Assembly: GCF_016862375.1 (NCBI RefSeq)
Contig: NZ_BOMV01000057.1
Location: 1-64,000 of the forward strand
Source: Paractinoplanes rishiriensis
GTDB taxonomy: Bacteria; Actinomycetota; Actinomycetes; Mycobacteriales; Micromonosporaceae
Direction of reading: 5' to 3'
DNA: 64,000 bases
Of this stretch, positions 54,876 to 63,365 are shown in pieces. Numbering within the stretch: the stretch's first letter is position 1; each line of letters starts with the position of its first letter. The notes under the pieces are model-generated. The model was not told the DNA's origin. It was given only the letters and a program-made list of their open reading frames with translations, and ran no database searches. Made by a program: the position numbers and the translations under genes.

Positions 54876-55729
54876 AGCGCGGAGCTCCTCTCCTGCGGGC
54901 GCCACGCGAGCAGGCGGGCCTCGGACTTGGCCAGCACCAGCCGCTCGATGACGAGCATGAACACGATGAACAGGAACATCCAGGCGAGCACGGCCGCGAT
55001 GTCGTAGAGCTGGTACTCGGTACGGATCTGGAAACCGACGCCGTTGCGGCCGCCGAACACCTCGGTCAGCGCCTCGACCTTCCAGGCCACCGCGAAGCAC
55101 ATCCGGATCGCGGCGAACACGTACGGGACGATCGTCGGCATCAGGACCTCGCGCCGGATCTGCTGCGGCGACCGGCCGAACGCCTCGCTCATCGTGATGA
55201 GCTGCTTGTCGACGCCGCGGATGCCCTCGGCGACGTTCAGGGCGATGTACGGGGCCGAGACCAGCGCCACCGCGAGGATCGGCCCGAGGTTGGAGAGGCC
55301 GAACACGATCAGCGACATGACCGCGTACACGATCGCGGGGATCGTGCCGGCGATCGTCACACCGTCGTGGAAGAACGCCCGCCAGTAGTTGTACCGGCCC
55401 ATCAGGTAGCCGACCGGCGCACCGACCGCGGCCGCGACCGCGAAGCCGGCGAAGGTCTTGAGCACGCTCGCCGTGAAGTCGGTGAGGAAGTTCCCGCTCT
55501 CCACGATCTCGACGGCGGACTGGAAGACCTCGTACGGCCTCGGCAGCAGGCGCGAGCCGAACCACCAGGAGCCGAACTCCCACAGGGCGAACATCGCGAC
55601 CCAGCCCAGCAGGACCAGGCCGGTGCGCCGCCAGCGTCGCATCTTCGCGGTCCGGCGGGCGCCCGCCTCACGGTCGTCGGGGTCCGCGGGCGGTGCGGCC
55701 GGGGCCGCACCTACCAGCTGGTCCGTCAT
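54872..55729 (-). CDS. ABC transporter permease (first subunit)
   Basis: This 285-aa permease has a polar N-terminus and about six membrane helices from residue 36. The coupling loop reads KQLITMSEAFGRSPQQIRREVLMP, as in SsuC/TauC-like proteins. It lies 13 bp after the substrate-binding protein gene and is coupled to the second permease gene. Confidence 0.9.
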   Translation of the reverse strand: MTDQLVGAAPAAPPADPDDREAGARRTAKMRRWRRTGLVLLGWVAMFALWEFGSWWFGSRLLPRPYEVFQSAVEIVESGNFLTDFTASVLKTFAGFAVAAAVGAPVGYLMGRYNYWRAFFHDGVTIAGTIPAIVYAVMSLIVFGLSNLGPILAVALVSAPYIALNVAEGIRGVDKQLITMSEAFGRSPQQIRREVLMPTIVPYVFAAIRMCFAVAWKVEALTEVFGGRNGVGFQIRTEYQLYDIAAVLAWMFLFIVFMLVIERLVLAKSEARLLAWRPQERSSAL

Positions 55730-55742
55730 GAACAGCTCCTCG

Positions 55743-56819
55743 TCAGGACTTCGGCAGGATGGTGAAGTGCGGGTCCGCGACGTCCTTCTCGACGTAGCCG
55801 GCCTCCTTCATGAGGTTGAACAGCTTGGTCTCGCTGTCCACCCAGGCCTGGTCGAGGAAGGTGGTGTCGACGAACCAGTCGTACTTGTTGGTCAGCCAGT
55901 CCCGGATGAACGCCTTGTCCTTGTCCGACTCGGCCGCGAAGTCCTCGGGGTACGCCTCGATGATCTTGTCGCGGTTCGCCTTCCACTCCTGCACGCCGCG
56001 GTCCCACAGCTTGATCAGGAACGCCGCCTCCTCCGGGTTCTTGTCGACCCAGGCCTTCCGGGCGACGAACACGTTGTTCTGCGGGTGGGTCAGCACGGTC
56101 GGCTCGGTGGAGAACTTCTCGGCGTAGATCTGCGAGACCGACTTCGAGTCGTAGAGCGGCTTGACCGCGCCGCTGGACAGCTGCGGGATCGAGAAGTCCG
56201 GCAGCAGCAGGCCGGCGTCGGCGTCGCCGCGCTCGATCAGGCCGGCGGCGTTCTGCGGGTCGGTCACCACGAGCTCGTAGTCGCCGCCGCCCGCGCGCAG
56301 GTCGAGGTTGCACCACTTGCGGGCGAAGACGCCCCACATGATGGTGATCGAGACCGCGCTGTGCGTCACGATCTTCTTGCCCTTGAGCTGGCAGATGTCG
56401 GTGGCGGTGCTGTTCTTGCCGACGCCCAGGATGCTGCGGTCGGAGTTGAACTTGCCGAAGATCGTGGTCTTCTCGCCGGTCTGCTTCTCCAGTTCCGGTA
56501 CCTCGTACGAGGCGGCGGAGACGACGTCCGCGTGGCCGCCGGCGTAGACCCCGAACTCGTCCCAGGAGGACGACGTGAGGATCTGGATCTTCGCGGCCTC
56601 CTCCAGCTCCTGCTTGATGCCCTGCGACTCCATCCACTTCCAGACCGGGTCCGGGGCCATGACCATGTTGACGATGCCGTTGGCGTCCTTGGCCTCGGCG
56701 TTCTCGCCGCCCGAGGCGCCCGGACGGGCCCCGCAGCCGGAGGCGGCCACCAGGGCAAGCGCGCTGGTGGCGGCTACGAAGCGCCAGCGTCGCGAACGGA
56801 GGATGCGTGATGCATTCAT
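55743..56819 (-). CDS. NMT1/SsuA-like substrate-binding lipoprotein
   Basis: This 358-aa protein has a signal peptide with a lipobox-like end (ALALVAASGC, Cys near 29), so it is probably anchored outside the membrane. The mature part is of the NMT1/SsuA/TauA type (NMVMAPDPVWKWMES; GHADVVSAASYEVPEL; GKKIVTHSAVSITIMWG; FVARKAWVDKNPEEAAFLI). It would capture a small organic anion, for example a sulfonate, pyrimidine precursor or aromatic acid. ATG 56819 has GAGAGG upstream. Expression is likely repressed by the divergent LacI-type regulator. Confidence 0.87.
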   Translation of the reverse strand: MNASRILRSRRWRFVAATSALALVAASGCGARPGASGGENAEAKDANGIVNMVMAPDPVWKWMESQGIKQELEEAAKIQILTSSSWDEFGVYAGGHADVVSAASYEVPELEKQTGEKTTIFGKFNSDRSILGVGKNSTATDICQLKGKKIVTHSAVSITIMWGVFARKWCNLDLRAGGGDYELVVTDPQNAAGLIERGDADAGLLLPDFSIPQLSSGAVKPLYDSKSVSQIYAEKFSTEPTVLTHPQNNVFVARKAWVDKNPEEAAFLIKLWDRGVQEWKANRDKIIEAYPEDFAAESDKDKAFIRDWLTNKYDWFVDTTFLDQAWVDSETKLFNLMKEAGYVEKDVADPHFTILPKS

Positions 56820-56955
56820 GTATTTGCCTCTCACGAGTCGTTCAGCACGTCGCCGTAGGGGAGTCGGAGTGAATCCGAGAGGAAAGAAGTCGAACTTGTT
56901 TCGGGTCTGTGACGCCCGACCCTGCCTCAGGGCAAGTTTGCAAGTCAAGCATTCT

Positions 56956-56970
56956 TGCGAAGTTTATGCA
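56956..56970. promoter_or_regulatory. Operator-like site O2 for the LacI-type regulator
   Basis: TGCGAAGTTTATGCA matches the perfect palindrome at 57060 in 12 of 15 positions. It lies 137 bases upstream of the binding-protein gene and is a candidate second operator. Confidence 0.5.
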
Positions 56971-57059
56971 TTCGGCGGATCGCCACGAGCCGCCCGTCGA
57001 CCGGTAAAAGTGCCGCGTAGGCACGTTGACAGTCGCATGTGCACGCCCTACCGTGGCGG

Positions 57060-57074
57060 TGCATAATTTATGCA
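57060..57074. promoter_or_regulatory. Perfect LacI-type operator palindrome O1
   Basis: TGCATAATTTATGCA is a perfect 15-base palindrome in an otherwise GC-rich sequence, 14 bases before the LacI-family start. Such A/T-centred palindromes are typical LacI/GalR-family operators; autorepression and control of the importer operon are inferred. Confidence 0.7.
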
Positions 57075-57087
57075 GTCGGGAGGGTTC

Positions 57088-58134
57088 ATGACTGAGATCG
57101 AACGCCGGCGCGGCCCGGCCCGCGGCGCGACCAGTTCGACCGTGGCGCAGGCGGCCGGAGTCGCCCAGTCGACCGTGTCCCGGGCGTTCCGCGGCGACCC
57201 CCGGGTCCGCGAGGACACCCGCCGGCTGATCTTCGAGACCGCCGAGCGGCTCGGTTATCACCCCTCCTGGACCCCGCCGGCACCGGCGCAGGCGCGGCCG
57301 CGTACGAGATCGATCGGGGTTGTTGCCTCTGATCTCACGAACCCCTTCTTTCCGGCCCTGCTCAACCCGGTGCACGACGAGTTGCAGCTGATGGGCTATC
57401 GGTTCGTCCTGTTCGCCGAGCGCACCGACCTGCCGACCGGGCAGGAGGCCCTGCTCAGCCTGCTCAACCAGGCGATCGACGGGGTCCTGGTCACCACCGC
57501 CACGCTCGACTCGCACCTGGGTGCGGCGCTGGCCGGGCGGGACCTGCCGATCGTGCTGCTCAACCGGTACATCGACGGGATGGACGTGGACCGGGTGACC
57601 GCCGACAACCACCACGGCGGCCGCACCGCCGTCAAGCACCTGCTCGACCTGGGCCACCGCCGGATCGGGGTGGTCCGCGGCCCGGCCAACACGTCGACCA
57701 GCCGCGACCGGCACGCCGGGGTGACCGAGGGATTCGCCGAGGCCGGCGTCGCACTGGACGAGCGACTGGTCCGCGAGGGGCCGTTCTCGCACCAGTCCGG
57801 TTACCAGAACGCCCGAGAACTGCTCCGGCTCCCCGACCCGCCGACCGCGCTGCTGTGCGGCAACGACGTGATCGCGTTCGGCGCCATCGACGCCGCCAAG
57901 TCGCTCGGCCTGGACGTGCCCGGTGACGTCTCGGTGCTCGGTTTCGACGACGTGCCGATGGCCTCCTGGGAGGTCTTCCAGCTGACCACGGTCCGTCAGC
58001 CGCTCGCCGAGATGGCCCGGGCCGCGGCCCGGCTGCTGGTCGAGCGGATCGAGCACGAGGGCGACATCGGCGCCGGCCGGGAGCGGCTGTTCGCCACCAG
58101 CCTGGTGCAGCGGTCGACGACCCGCCGGCTCTGA
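57088..58134 (+). CDS. LacI-family transcriptional repressor
   Basis: This 348-aa regulator has an N-terminal HTH (STVAQAAGVAQSTVSRAFRGDPRVREDTR) with the hinge helix region near 40-60, and a periplasmic-binding-protein-like sensor (IGVVASDLTNPFFPALLNPV; DGVLVTTATLDS; TAVKHLLDLGHRRIGVV; VLGFDDVPMASW). ATG 57088 is preceded by GGGAGGG; an upstream in-frame ATG lies inside the operator palindrome and is not favoured. It is divergent from the importer operon, which it likely controls. Confidence 0.92.
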   Translation: MTEIERRRGPARGATSSTVAQAAGVAQSTVSRAFRGDPRVREDTRRLIFETAERLGYHPSWTPPAPAQARPRTRSIGVVASDLTNPFFPALLNPVHDELQLMGYRFVLFAERTDLPTGQEALLSLLNQAIDGVLVTTATLDSHLGAALAGRDLPIVLLNRYIDGMDVDRVTADNHHGGRTAVKHLLDLGHRRIGVVRGPANTSTSRDRHAGVTEGFAEAGVALDERLVREGPFSHQSGYQNARELLRLPDPPTALLCGNDVIAFGAIDAAKSLGLDVPGDVSVLGFDDVPMASWEVFQLTTVRQPLAEMARAAARLLVERIEHEGDIGAGRERLFATSLVQRSTTRRL

Positions 58135-58265
58135 TCCCATCTGTGTCACAAGGCACAGCCTCACCGGGGCCCGGAGGCGCCACCATGTGTGGCCAACCAT
58201 TCTTGGGGTGACAGTGTGGTGACCCGCACATCGGCGCCGGCCCGGCGCGACGGCACCGTGGTTCC

Positions 58266-59507
58266 ATGACGCCTGCCGTACTCCAGCGCGGGGCCCTGCC
58301 CCGCTGGGCCCGCGAGGCCTCCGACGACGTTGACCTGGTGGCCCTGACCGACCGGGTGGTCGAGGCCGACCTCGCGGCCGCCTTCGAGGCCCAGCGCGAC
58401 AACGACGAGTTCGTTGCCCGGCTGCGGGCCAGCGTGGTGGAAAACCTGGAGGCGCTGCGGCAGGTCATCTCCGGGCGGGCGCGGATTGCCGAGGTACGCC
58501 TGACCGAGCCGTTCGCGCTCGCGGTGTTGCAGGCCCGGCTCCGGCTGCCGCAGACCGCCCTGCAACGGTCCTACCGGGTGGGCTTCCAGACCATGTGGCA
58601 GGAGTGGAGCGACCAGCTCGTCGAGCGGGCCGACCGGGACGACGTGCCGCGCCGGGAGAGCCTCGAGGCGTTGCGCGCGATGACCACGCTGCTGCTGGCC
58701 TACCAGCACCAGGTGGCCTCGCAGGTGGCCGACAGCTTCGCCCGGGCCGACGACGCGCTGAGCCGCTCCCGGGAACACGTCCGGGCCGGCCTGGTGCAGC
58801 ACCTGCTGCGCGCGGACTCCACCCCGTTGCCGCCGTCCGACCTGGTACTTCTCGACTACCCGCTGGACGCCAGCCACGTCACCGTGCTGCTGCCCGGCAC
58901 CGGCGAGGGCGCGGCCCGGCAGCTGCTCAACACGCTGCGCGAGACCTGCCACATCCGGGACACCCTGGTGCACCCGGCCGACCTGACCGGCACGCTGGTC
59001 TGGCTGGCCCAGCCGCGCCAGGCCGGCTGGCACGCCGCCAAGGTGGGCGCGCTGGCCGAGTGCCTGCGCGCCCTCGGCGTGGAGGCGTCGGTGAGCGAGC
59101 CGCACGTCGGCGTGCAGGGCGTCCGGGCCGGGTTCCGGCAGGTCACCGACGTGCAACAGGTCCGCGCGGCGTGGGGCCCGGCGGGCAGCCCCGGGGTGCT
59201 CGGCTACCCGGACGTGAGCCTCGAGATCCTGCTGATGTCCGACCCCGAGCGGGCCCGGTCGTTCGTCCGCACCGAGTTGGGCGAGCTGGGCGCCGACGAC
59301 GAGGTGGCGGCCCGGCTGCGCGAAACCGTCGAGGCGTCGCACCGGTTCGGCAGCCACGTGACCACCGCGGCCCACCTGCACCTGCACGAGCACACCGTGC
59401 GCAACCGGCTGCAGAAGGCCGCCGAACTGCTCGGCCGCCCGCTCACCGAGCGGCGGACCGAGTTGCAGGTCGCGCTGCGCCTGGCCCGCCTCCTGATGGC
59501 GGCGTGA
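58266..59507 (+). CDS. PucR/CdaR-type helix-turn-helix regulator
   Basis: This 413-aa protein has an N-terminal helical regulatory domain (about 25-165; RISH/RsbRD-like), a middle GGDEF-like CdaR region and a C-terminal PucR helix-turn-helix (HLHLHEHTVRNRLQKAAELLGRPL). PucR regulators usually control neighbouring catabolic operons and often activate. Its stop overlaps the start of the truncated transporter gene as GTGA. Confidence 0.88.
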   Translation: MTPAVLQRGALPRWAREASDDVDLVALTDRVVEADLAAAFEAQRDNDEFVARLRASVVENLEALRQVISGRARIAEVRLTEPFALAVLQARLRLPQTALQRSYRVGFQTMWQEWSDQLVERADRDDVPRRESLEALRAMTTLLLAYQHQVASQVADSFARADDALSRSREHVRAGLVQHLLRADSTPLPPSDLVLLDYPLDASHVTVLLPGTGEGAARQLLNTLRETCHIRDTLVHPADLTGTLVWLAQPRQAGWHAAKVGALAECLRALGVEASVSEPHVGVQGVRAGFRQVTDVQQVRAAWGPAGSPGVLGYPDVSLEILLMSDPERARSFVRTELGELGADDEVAARLRETVEASHRFGSHVTTAAHLHLHEHTVRNRLQKAAELLGRPLTERRTELQVALRLARLLMAA

Positions 59508-60016
59508 GCCGGTCACTCCTGCTGTCGTCCTGGGCCACCACGCTGCTGGTCGACATCTGGTCGTTCGGGCCGGCTGCCGCGGCGGTGATCGGCTCCGGCG
59601 TGCTCGGCCTGTCGATGGTGAGCCGGCCGCTGGGCGGCTACTTCGTGGCGCGGTGGCCGCGGCACAGCCGGGCGGTCTGGGTCGTCGCGCTGGTCGCCTG
59701 CGCGGCGGCGACCGCGGCCCTGTCCCGGCCCAGCACGCCGGTGGTCGCGGTGCTCGCCGTGCTGGTGCTGGGCATGTTCAGCGGCCTGCCGTTCGCCAGC
59801 GTGGTCGGCGCCGGCCAGTCCCGGCAGCCGCGGCGCCCGGCGGCCGCCGTCGGCGTCCTGAACACCGCGGCGTTCGGCCTGGTGGTCGCGGCCACGCCGG
59901 TGGTGGGCTGGGCTGCCGATCACGGGTACGCCTCGGCGACCCTGCTCGGGGTGGCGCTGCTCTGGCTGGCGCCGCTGGCCGCCCTGCCGCGCGCGTTCCG
60001 TCCTCAGCCCGCCTGA
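59504..60016 (+). pseudogene. Truncated MFS transporter (C-terminal half)
   Basis: This 170-aa open frame has about five hydrophobic helices and the MFS-type loop MVSRPLGGYFVARWPRHSR between two of them, followed by helices GMFSGLPFASVVG and LNTAAFGLVVAATPVVGWAAD. Full MFS proteins have about 400 residues and 12 helices, so only the C-terminal half is present. The GTG start overlaps the PucR-type stop, which suggests a deletion joined the fragment to that gene. It might be a remnant or a small membrane protein. Confidence 0.55.
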
Positions 60017-60028
60017 CCCCAGCCCGCC

Positions 60029-61732
60029 TCATCCTGGCCCGGTCAGGGCGTCGGCCACGTCGTCCGCGCTGAGCGCGACCTGGAGTTCGGCCAGCACCCG
60101 CACCTGCCCGGTGGAGACCCCGAGCAACTGCTCGGCCTTGCGGATGCGCAGATTGACGGTGTTCGGGTGCACGAAGAGGGCCGCTGCCGTGGCGGCCGTG
60201 TTCAGATCATTGGTCACGTATGCCCGCAGCGTGCGCTCCAGATGAGTGCCGCGCGCCGCGTCATACCCGCGAACCGGGGCCAGCGTCTCGGCGGCGAACC
60301 GGCGCAACTCGGAAACATCTTCCAACTGCAAGAGCAGGCCATGTACGCCGAGCGACTCGAAGCTGGCGACGGCCCCGGTCTGCCCGCGCAGCCGGGCGAT
60401 GGTCGCCGCGCCCCGGCCCCGCCGGTACGCCGAGGGATAGTCGGCCAGGGCCGTGCACAGCGGCGACACCGCGACGGCGGTCTCCGGCCCCACCCCGATC
60501 CGGCGCAACTGGCTGTGCAACGAGGCGGCCCGCTCGACGGCCTCGGCGGAGTCCGCGGCCGGCCACAGCAGCACCACGTCGTCGGCGATCGCACCGACGA
60601 GCGCCCGAGGCTGTGCGGTGGCGGCCACCGACCGCGCGACGGACAGCACCCGGGCAGCCCCGGACCGCTCGCCCCCGGCGACCACGATCACGGCGTGCGG
60701 CCGGGTCAGGTCGAGCCCGAGCCGCGCGGCCCGCTCGGCGGCCGTGACCAGCCCCGCCGGGCTGCCGACGAGCAGGTCGGTGACCACCTCACCGGACAGC
60801 CGCCACTCGACCTCGAGGGCGGTCCGGGCCCGCAGCACCTCGAGCGCACAGACGGTGGCGGCGTGCTCCAGCGCCCGGACGTCGATGGCCGCCAGCGGCG
60901 CCGGCCCCCGCGGCACCCAGATCCGAGCCACGGTCTCGTTCCCCAGCACGACGGGGGTGGGCCGCCCTTCGTCTGCCATGTCGCTGTCGTCGCGGCGGAC
61001 CGCCGCCAGTTCGATGCCGGACGGCTCCTCGGTCACCACCACCGACGTGCCCAGAAGATCTGAAAGCGCGGCCGCCACCCCGGCGACCCCGCCGCCGCGC
61101 AGGGCGACGCGGGTGAACTGCTCGTGGATCTCCTCGCCGCGGCGCAGCGCCGTGTTCGCGGTGCGCAGGTCGGCGATCGTGGCGGCCTCCCGATCGCGCA
61201 GCCGGGTGGTCTCGATCGCGATGCCGGCCTGGTCGGCCAGCAGGGTGAGCAGTTCCTGCTCGTGCGGGCCGAACTCGTGCGGGGTCCGGGTGTAGCAGTT
61301 CAGCGTGCCGACCGGGGCGCCCGACGAGAACACCGGCACCGAGATCATCGAACGGTAGCCCTGCTGCCGCGCCACCCCGCCCCAGGGCAGGAAGGCCGCG
61401 TCGGCGAGGGTGTCGAAGACCTGCACCGACGTACCGGTCAGGAAGGCCCGGCTGGACGGCGCCATCGGCTCCTCGTCCGGGTCGAGCATGACCGGATGGT
61501 CGGCGTTGACCTGCTCGATGTAGTGCGGCGACAGGCCGTGCGCGCCGGTGATGACCAGGTTGCGGCGGTCCGCGTCGACCAGCAGCACGGCGCAGAAGTC
61601 GAACCCGAACAGCCGGGACGCCGTCTCCGAGACCAGGTCCAGCACCTCGGACAGCGAGACCGGCCGGTTGAGCGCGGTCGCGATGGTCGCGACGGCCTCC
61701 AGCCACGGCCTGAGCTGAACGGTCGTTTGCAT
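60029..61732 (-). CDS. GAF-domain PucR/CdaR-type regulator
   Basis: This 567-aa protein has an N-terminal GAF domain (about 20-175; LFGFDFCAVLLVDADRRNLVITGA; GYRSMISVPVF; GTLNCYTRTPHEFGPHEQELLTLLADQAGIAI). A linker and CdaR-like region follow, then a C-terminal PucR helix-turn-helix (about 500-560; AAALFVHPNTVNLRIRKAEQLLG). It should sense a small ligand and control the divergent FAD monooxygenase gene across an 89-bp gap. ATG 61732 is chosen because the GAF domain starts soon after it. Confidence 0.9.
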   Translation of the reverse strand: MQTTVQLRPWLEAVATIATALNRPVSLSEVLDLVSETASRLFGFDFCAVLLVDADRRNLVITGAHGLSPHYIEQVNADHPVMLDPDEEPMAPSSRAFLTGTSVQVFDTLADAAFLPWGGVARQQGYRSMISVPVFSSGAPVGTLNCYTRTPHEFGPHEQELLTLLADQAGIAIETTRLRDREAATIADLRTANTALRRGEEIHEQFTRVALRGGGVAGVAAALSDLLGTSVVVTEEPSGIELAAVRRDDSDMADEGRPTPVVLGNETVARIWVPRGPAPLAAIDVRALEHAATVCALEVLRARTALEVEWRLSGEVVTDLLVGSPAGLVTAAERAARLGLDLTRPHAVIVVAGGERSGAARVLSVARSVAATAQPRALVGAIADDVVLLWPAADSAEAVERAASLHSQLRRIGVGPETAVAVSPLCTALADYPSAYRRGRGAATIARLRGQTGAVASFESLGVHGLLLQLEDVSELRRFAAETLAPVRGYDAARGTHLERTLRAYVTNDLNTAATAAALFVHPNTVNLRIRKAEQLLGVSTGQVRVLAELQVALSADDVADALTGPG

Positions 61733-61821
61733 CGGCTGACTGTGCCACGACAACTGAGTCCGCGCTACGGCTGTGTGGCGACACATGTTGCGCCGACCGG
61801 CCGGAGGCCAAAGTAGGCGCC

Positions 61822-63030
61822 ATGAGCGACCAGGATCTGTCCGCATCCGGCCGTGGCCGCGCGATCGTCGTCGGCGGTTCGTTCGCCGGGCTCACCGCCG
61901 CCCTCCTGCTGCGCGAACAGGGCTTCGACGTCGACGTCTTCGAACGTACCCCGCAGCACCTGAACGGCCGCGGCGGCGGCATCGTGCTGCAGCCCGACAC
62001 GGTCCGCTGGATCACCGAGCGCCCACACCCGTTCGGCGTCGACGACGTCAGCATCGGCTCGTCGGTCATGCGCTACCTAGGCGAAAACAACAAGATCGTG
62101 TACGAGGAGCCGGCCGCGTGGCGGTTCAGCTCGTGGACCACGATGTACCGCGTCCTGCTCGACGACTTCGGCACCGACCGGTACCACCTGGGCGAGTACG
62201 CGGTCGGTGTCAGCCAGGACGACGACCGGGCCGAGGTCCGCTTCACCAGCGGCCGGGCCGAACGCGCCGAGTTGGTGGTCTTCGCCGACGGCATCACCTC
62301 GGTCGGCCGGCGCCGCCTGCAGCCCCGGGTCCAGCCCCGCTACGCCGGCTACATCGGCTGGCGCGGCACGGTTCCGGAGCGGGCCGTCTCGCCGGAGACC
62401 GCCGACCTGATCCACGACGCCCTGGCGTACGCGGTCATGGAAAACTCGCACATCTGCATGTACGCCATCCCCGGCGCCGACGAAAGCCTGGCCCGAGGCG
62501 ACCAGCAGCTCAACTACGTCTGGTACCGCAACGTGGCGGAGGGCCCCGAACTCGACGAGATGGTGACCGACCTGCGCGGCTTCACCGCACCGGTCTCGGT
62601 CCACCCCGGCCAGGTGCAGCAGCGCTTCGTCGACCGGATGCGCACCGAGGCGGCCGAGCAGCTGCCACCCGCCGCGGCCGAGCTGATCGAGCGCACGGCC
62701 GAGCCGTACATCCAAATCGTCCTCGACATCGCGGTCCGCAACATGGCCTTCGGCCGGGTGGCCCTGATCGGCGACGCCGCCTTCGCGGCCCGCCCACACG
62801 CCGCCGCCGGCACGGCCAAGGCAGCGGCCGACGCCTGGTCGCTGGCCGAGGCGCTGGCCGCCGAAACCGACATCCCGACCGCGCTGGCCGCCTGGGAGCC
62901 GCCCCGGCTGGCCCTCGGCAACGACCTGCTGAGCCGGGTGGCGCAGATGGGCGCGCGCTCCCAGTTCACCAACACCTGGGACCCGGCGGACCCGGAGCTC
63001 CACTTCGGCTTGTACGGCCCGGACCGCTGA
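61822..63030 (+). CDS. FAD-dependent monooxygenase (2,6-dihydroxypyridine hydroxylase-like)
   Basis: This 402-aa group A flavoprotein monooxygenase has the FAD-binding motif AIVVGGSFAGLTAALLLRE, the DG motif FADGITSVGRR and the GD motif VALIGDAAFAARPHAAAGTAKAAADA. The GD region AARPHAAAGTAKAAADA is characteristic of dihydroxypyridine 3-monooxygenases of nicotinate/nicotine degradation. It would hydroxylate an aromatic or N-heteroaromatic ring using NAD(P)H and oxygen. It is divergent from the GAF-PucR regulator. Confidence 0.88.
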   Translation: MSDQDLSASGRGRAIVVGGSFAGLTAALLLREQGFDVDVFERTPQHLNGRGGGIVLQPDTVRWITERPHPFGVDDVSIGSSVMRYLGENNKIVYEEPAAWRFSSWTTMYRVLLDDFGTDRYHLGEYAVGVSQDDDRAEVRFTSGRAERAELVVFADGITSVGRRRLQPRVQPRYAGYIGWRGTVPERAVSPETADLIHDALAYAVMENSHICMYAIPGADESLARGDQQLNYVWYRNVAEGPELDEMVTDLRGFTAPVSVHPGQVQQRFVDRMRTEAAEQLPPAAAELIERTAEPYIQIVLDIAVRNMAFGRVALIGDAAFAARPHAAAGTAKAAADAWSLAEALAAETDIPTALAAWEPPRLALGNDLLSRVAQMGARSQFTNTWDPADPELHFGLYGPDR

Positions 63031-63365
63031 TCCACGTTTCCTGATCACCGCGACGGCGCGGCTCCGCGCGGCAGATCCACAAGATCGGGAACGGGCAGGC
63101 CGGTATGCCGTCTCATGGGGACCGTGCTGCGTAGCCGGCGTCACGGGCCGCGACCCTTCGGATACGGCCTGGTCGCGCGGTGAGTTGACGCCAAGACGTT
63201 ATGGATCTGGGTGGGGAACTCTCGCGGGCCGGGATCGCCGAGGTCGGGGTCGGTAAGCGCTCGGGGAAAAGCCCACAATGGGGTCTGCGGGCGATCAACC
63301 GATGCCGCTACAGTGGCCCACTTTGGCGCCTCCGGGTGGGGGCGCGCGTTACGGGGAGGGCCTTG
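63031..63365. other. 335-bp intergenic region
   Basis: No gene is supported here. A short perfect hairpin (GCGCGG at 63056-63061 with CCGCGC at 63064-63069) lies 26 bases after the monooxygenase stop and may help terminate transcription. An AAGATCGGG sequence near 63081 resembles the motif found twice at 16478-16775. The promoter of the lipoprotein gene must lie in the right part. Confidence 0.5.

Noticed and set aside
57070..57087. Upstream ATG start for the LacI-type regulator
   Set aside because: It lies inside the operator palindrome without a ribosome binding site; ATG 57088 has GGGAGGG just upstream.
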